A stretch of DNA of 64,000 nt. Origin: Bradyrhizobium centrolobii (GTDB lineage: Bacteria; Pseudomonadota; Alphaproteobacteria; Rhizobiales; Xanthobacteraceae). Both the position numbers and the translations under genes were made by a program. Of the stretch, positions 63,427 through 64,000 are shown piece after piece. The stretch is taken from NCBI RefSeq assembly GCF_001641635.1, contig NZ_LUUB01000079.1, positions 183,042 to 247,041 on the forward strand, given 5' to 3'. A model generated the notes under the pieces. It did no database searches and was not told the DNA's origin. It was given only the letters and a program-made list of their open reading frames with translations. The number at the start of each line of letters is the position of its first letter. Positions within the stretch are counted from its first letter, which is position 1.

Positions 63427-63825
63427 TCAGAATACCTTGAAGATCGCCAGCGCCAGCACGGCCTGCGCGAGGAAGCCGACGGTGAAGGCCAGCGTGCGGA
63501 ACACCGGCAGGCCGAGCGTATAGACGATCAGATGCGCAACGCGGGCCCAGAAATAGACGGCGCAGGCGAACACGGTCCATTTCGTGGAATAGTCGATCGC
63601 GTTCAGGATCAGCACCAGCGGCGCGAAGATCACGAGGTTCTCGACCGCGTTGTCATGCGCGAACATCAGCCGGTTGGCCCATTCGGCATGCGGCTTGTCA
63701 CCGCGCGAGGGATTGGCCATCGCGCCGGAGAGGCCGCGAACCTGGCAGCGGTTGATGATGTAGGGGATCCAGAGAATACCGGTCAGGATCACCGTCAGTG
63801 TCAGCCAGAACAATTCGCGCGTCAT
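63427..63825 (-). CDS. MAPEG-family membrane protein
   Basis: A 132-residue four-helix integral membrane protein. The conserved stretch WANRLMFAHDNAVENLVIFA (about 49-68) holds the Asn-rich motif of the MAPEG group (membrane-associated proteins in eicosanoid and glutathione metabolism). ARVAHLIVYTLGLPVFRTLA matches the second conserved region. Bacterial members may bind glutathione; the function is undefined. It is transcribed in the same direction as the carbamoyltransferase homologue, 57 bases upstream of it. Confidence 0.9.
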   Translation of the reverse strand: MTRELFWLTLTVILTGILWIPYIINRCQVRGLSGAMANPSRGDKPHAEWANRLMFAHDNAVENLVIFAPLVLILNAIDYSTKWTVFACAVYFWARVAHLIVYTLGLPVFRTLAFTVGFLAQAVLALAIFKVF

Positions 63826-63888
63826 AACCCGGTCCCCTCTGGTCGCTGTGCCGAGAAGAAAGCTTATACAAAAACGCGAGAGATTCCG

Positions 63889-64000
63889 CTATGCGCGAAC
63901 GCGGACATAGCTGCCGGGCGCGTCCTCGATCGGGGGCAGGGCGTCGCTGCCGACCGCGCGGGCCGGGACCTCCTCCGGATCGAGCTCACCCAGCCATTGG
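63889..64000 (-). CDS. C-terminal fragment of an unidentified protein (5' end outside window)
   Basis: The last 36 residues of a minus-strand gene, ending GSYVRVRA and TAG (63889-63891). The visible text starts QWLGELDPEEVPARAVGSDA and is acidic and proline-rich. It is too short to name. It is upstream of the MAPEG gene on the same strand with about 60 bases between; whether they share a transcript is not clear. Confidence 0.6.
   Translation of the reverse strand, partial: QWLGELDPEEVPARAVGSDALPPIEDAPGSYVRVRA

Overview
The window is a stretch of a high-GC alphaproteobacterial chromosome. Gene content (a type 2 argC, a sufBCDS island led by a second cysteine desulfurase, small AADLAARPY-type outer-membrane porins) and dispersed palindromes of the kinds known from Bradyrhizobium (hairpin-ended elements at 26373-26535, 43295-43431 and 43860-43953) point to Bradyrhizobium or a close relative. 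This placement is inference; no rRNA or tRNA gene lies in the window to confirm it.

Layout. 1-4600: end of a penicillin-binding protein 1A gene, prfB with its programmed +1 frameshift, a hydroxyisobutyrate-dehydrogenase-like enzyme and two EamA permeases. 4597-10896: a compact catabolic cassette (sugar isomerase, zinc alcohol dehydrogenase, SDR, fused DctQM TRAP permease, DctP binding protein) divergent from a TetR regulator; a decayed copy of an eamA 3' end lies just beyond it. 11159-12394: ABC substrate-binding protein. 12395-17916: surface-polysaccharide genes (O-antigen ligase/polymerase type, glycosyltransferase, Wzt-type ATPase, and an unusual glycosyltransferase-ABC permease fusion). 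18042-28326: DUF6502/DUF5666 pair, M23 peptidase, peroxiredoxin with a basic tail, a giant AsmA-like protein, a chemoreceptor. 28544-35980: DoxX, MFS, tyrS/anmK, a glutathione S-transferase behind an operator-like promoter, an SMR pump with a 21-bp internal duplication, small conserved proteins and a hydrolase.

36328-43280 is the Fe-S assembly island: NifS/IscS-like desulfurase, sufB, sufC, sufD, sufS, a sufT-like DUF59 gene and an A-type carrier. 43452-54340 holds a TfoX-like gene, a diguanylate cyclase, a DEAD-box helicase, an AraC regulator, a secreted caspase-like protein, a flavin monooxygenase and two porin-like outer-membrane proteins around an SDR gene. 54752-64000 holds parE, a DedA protein, a DUF3857-transglutaminase-Sel1 protein, a PaiB-like gene overlapping argC, a divergent carbamoyltransferase homologue, a MAPEG protein and the end of one more gene.

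The most interesting signal is upstream of paiB-argC. A good sigma70-type promoter (60463-60491) is followed almost at once by a 25-codon reading frame (60500-60577) with five consecutive arginine codons, and then by complementary segments that could form alternative hairpins. Together they look like a leaderless leader peptide and attenuator controlling arginine synthesis, arranged like the rhizobial trpL attenuator. Other observations worth a look are the glycosyltransferase-permease fusion, the carbamoyltransferase-fold protein with an altered phosphate-binding motif, the repeated ATGCA-N2-TGCAT operators, and two decayed 3'-end duplications (eamA and parE).
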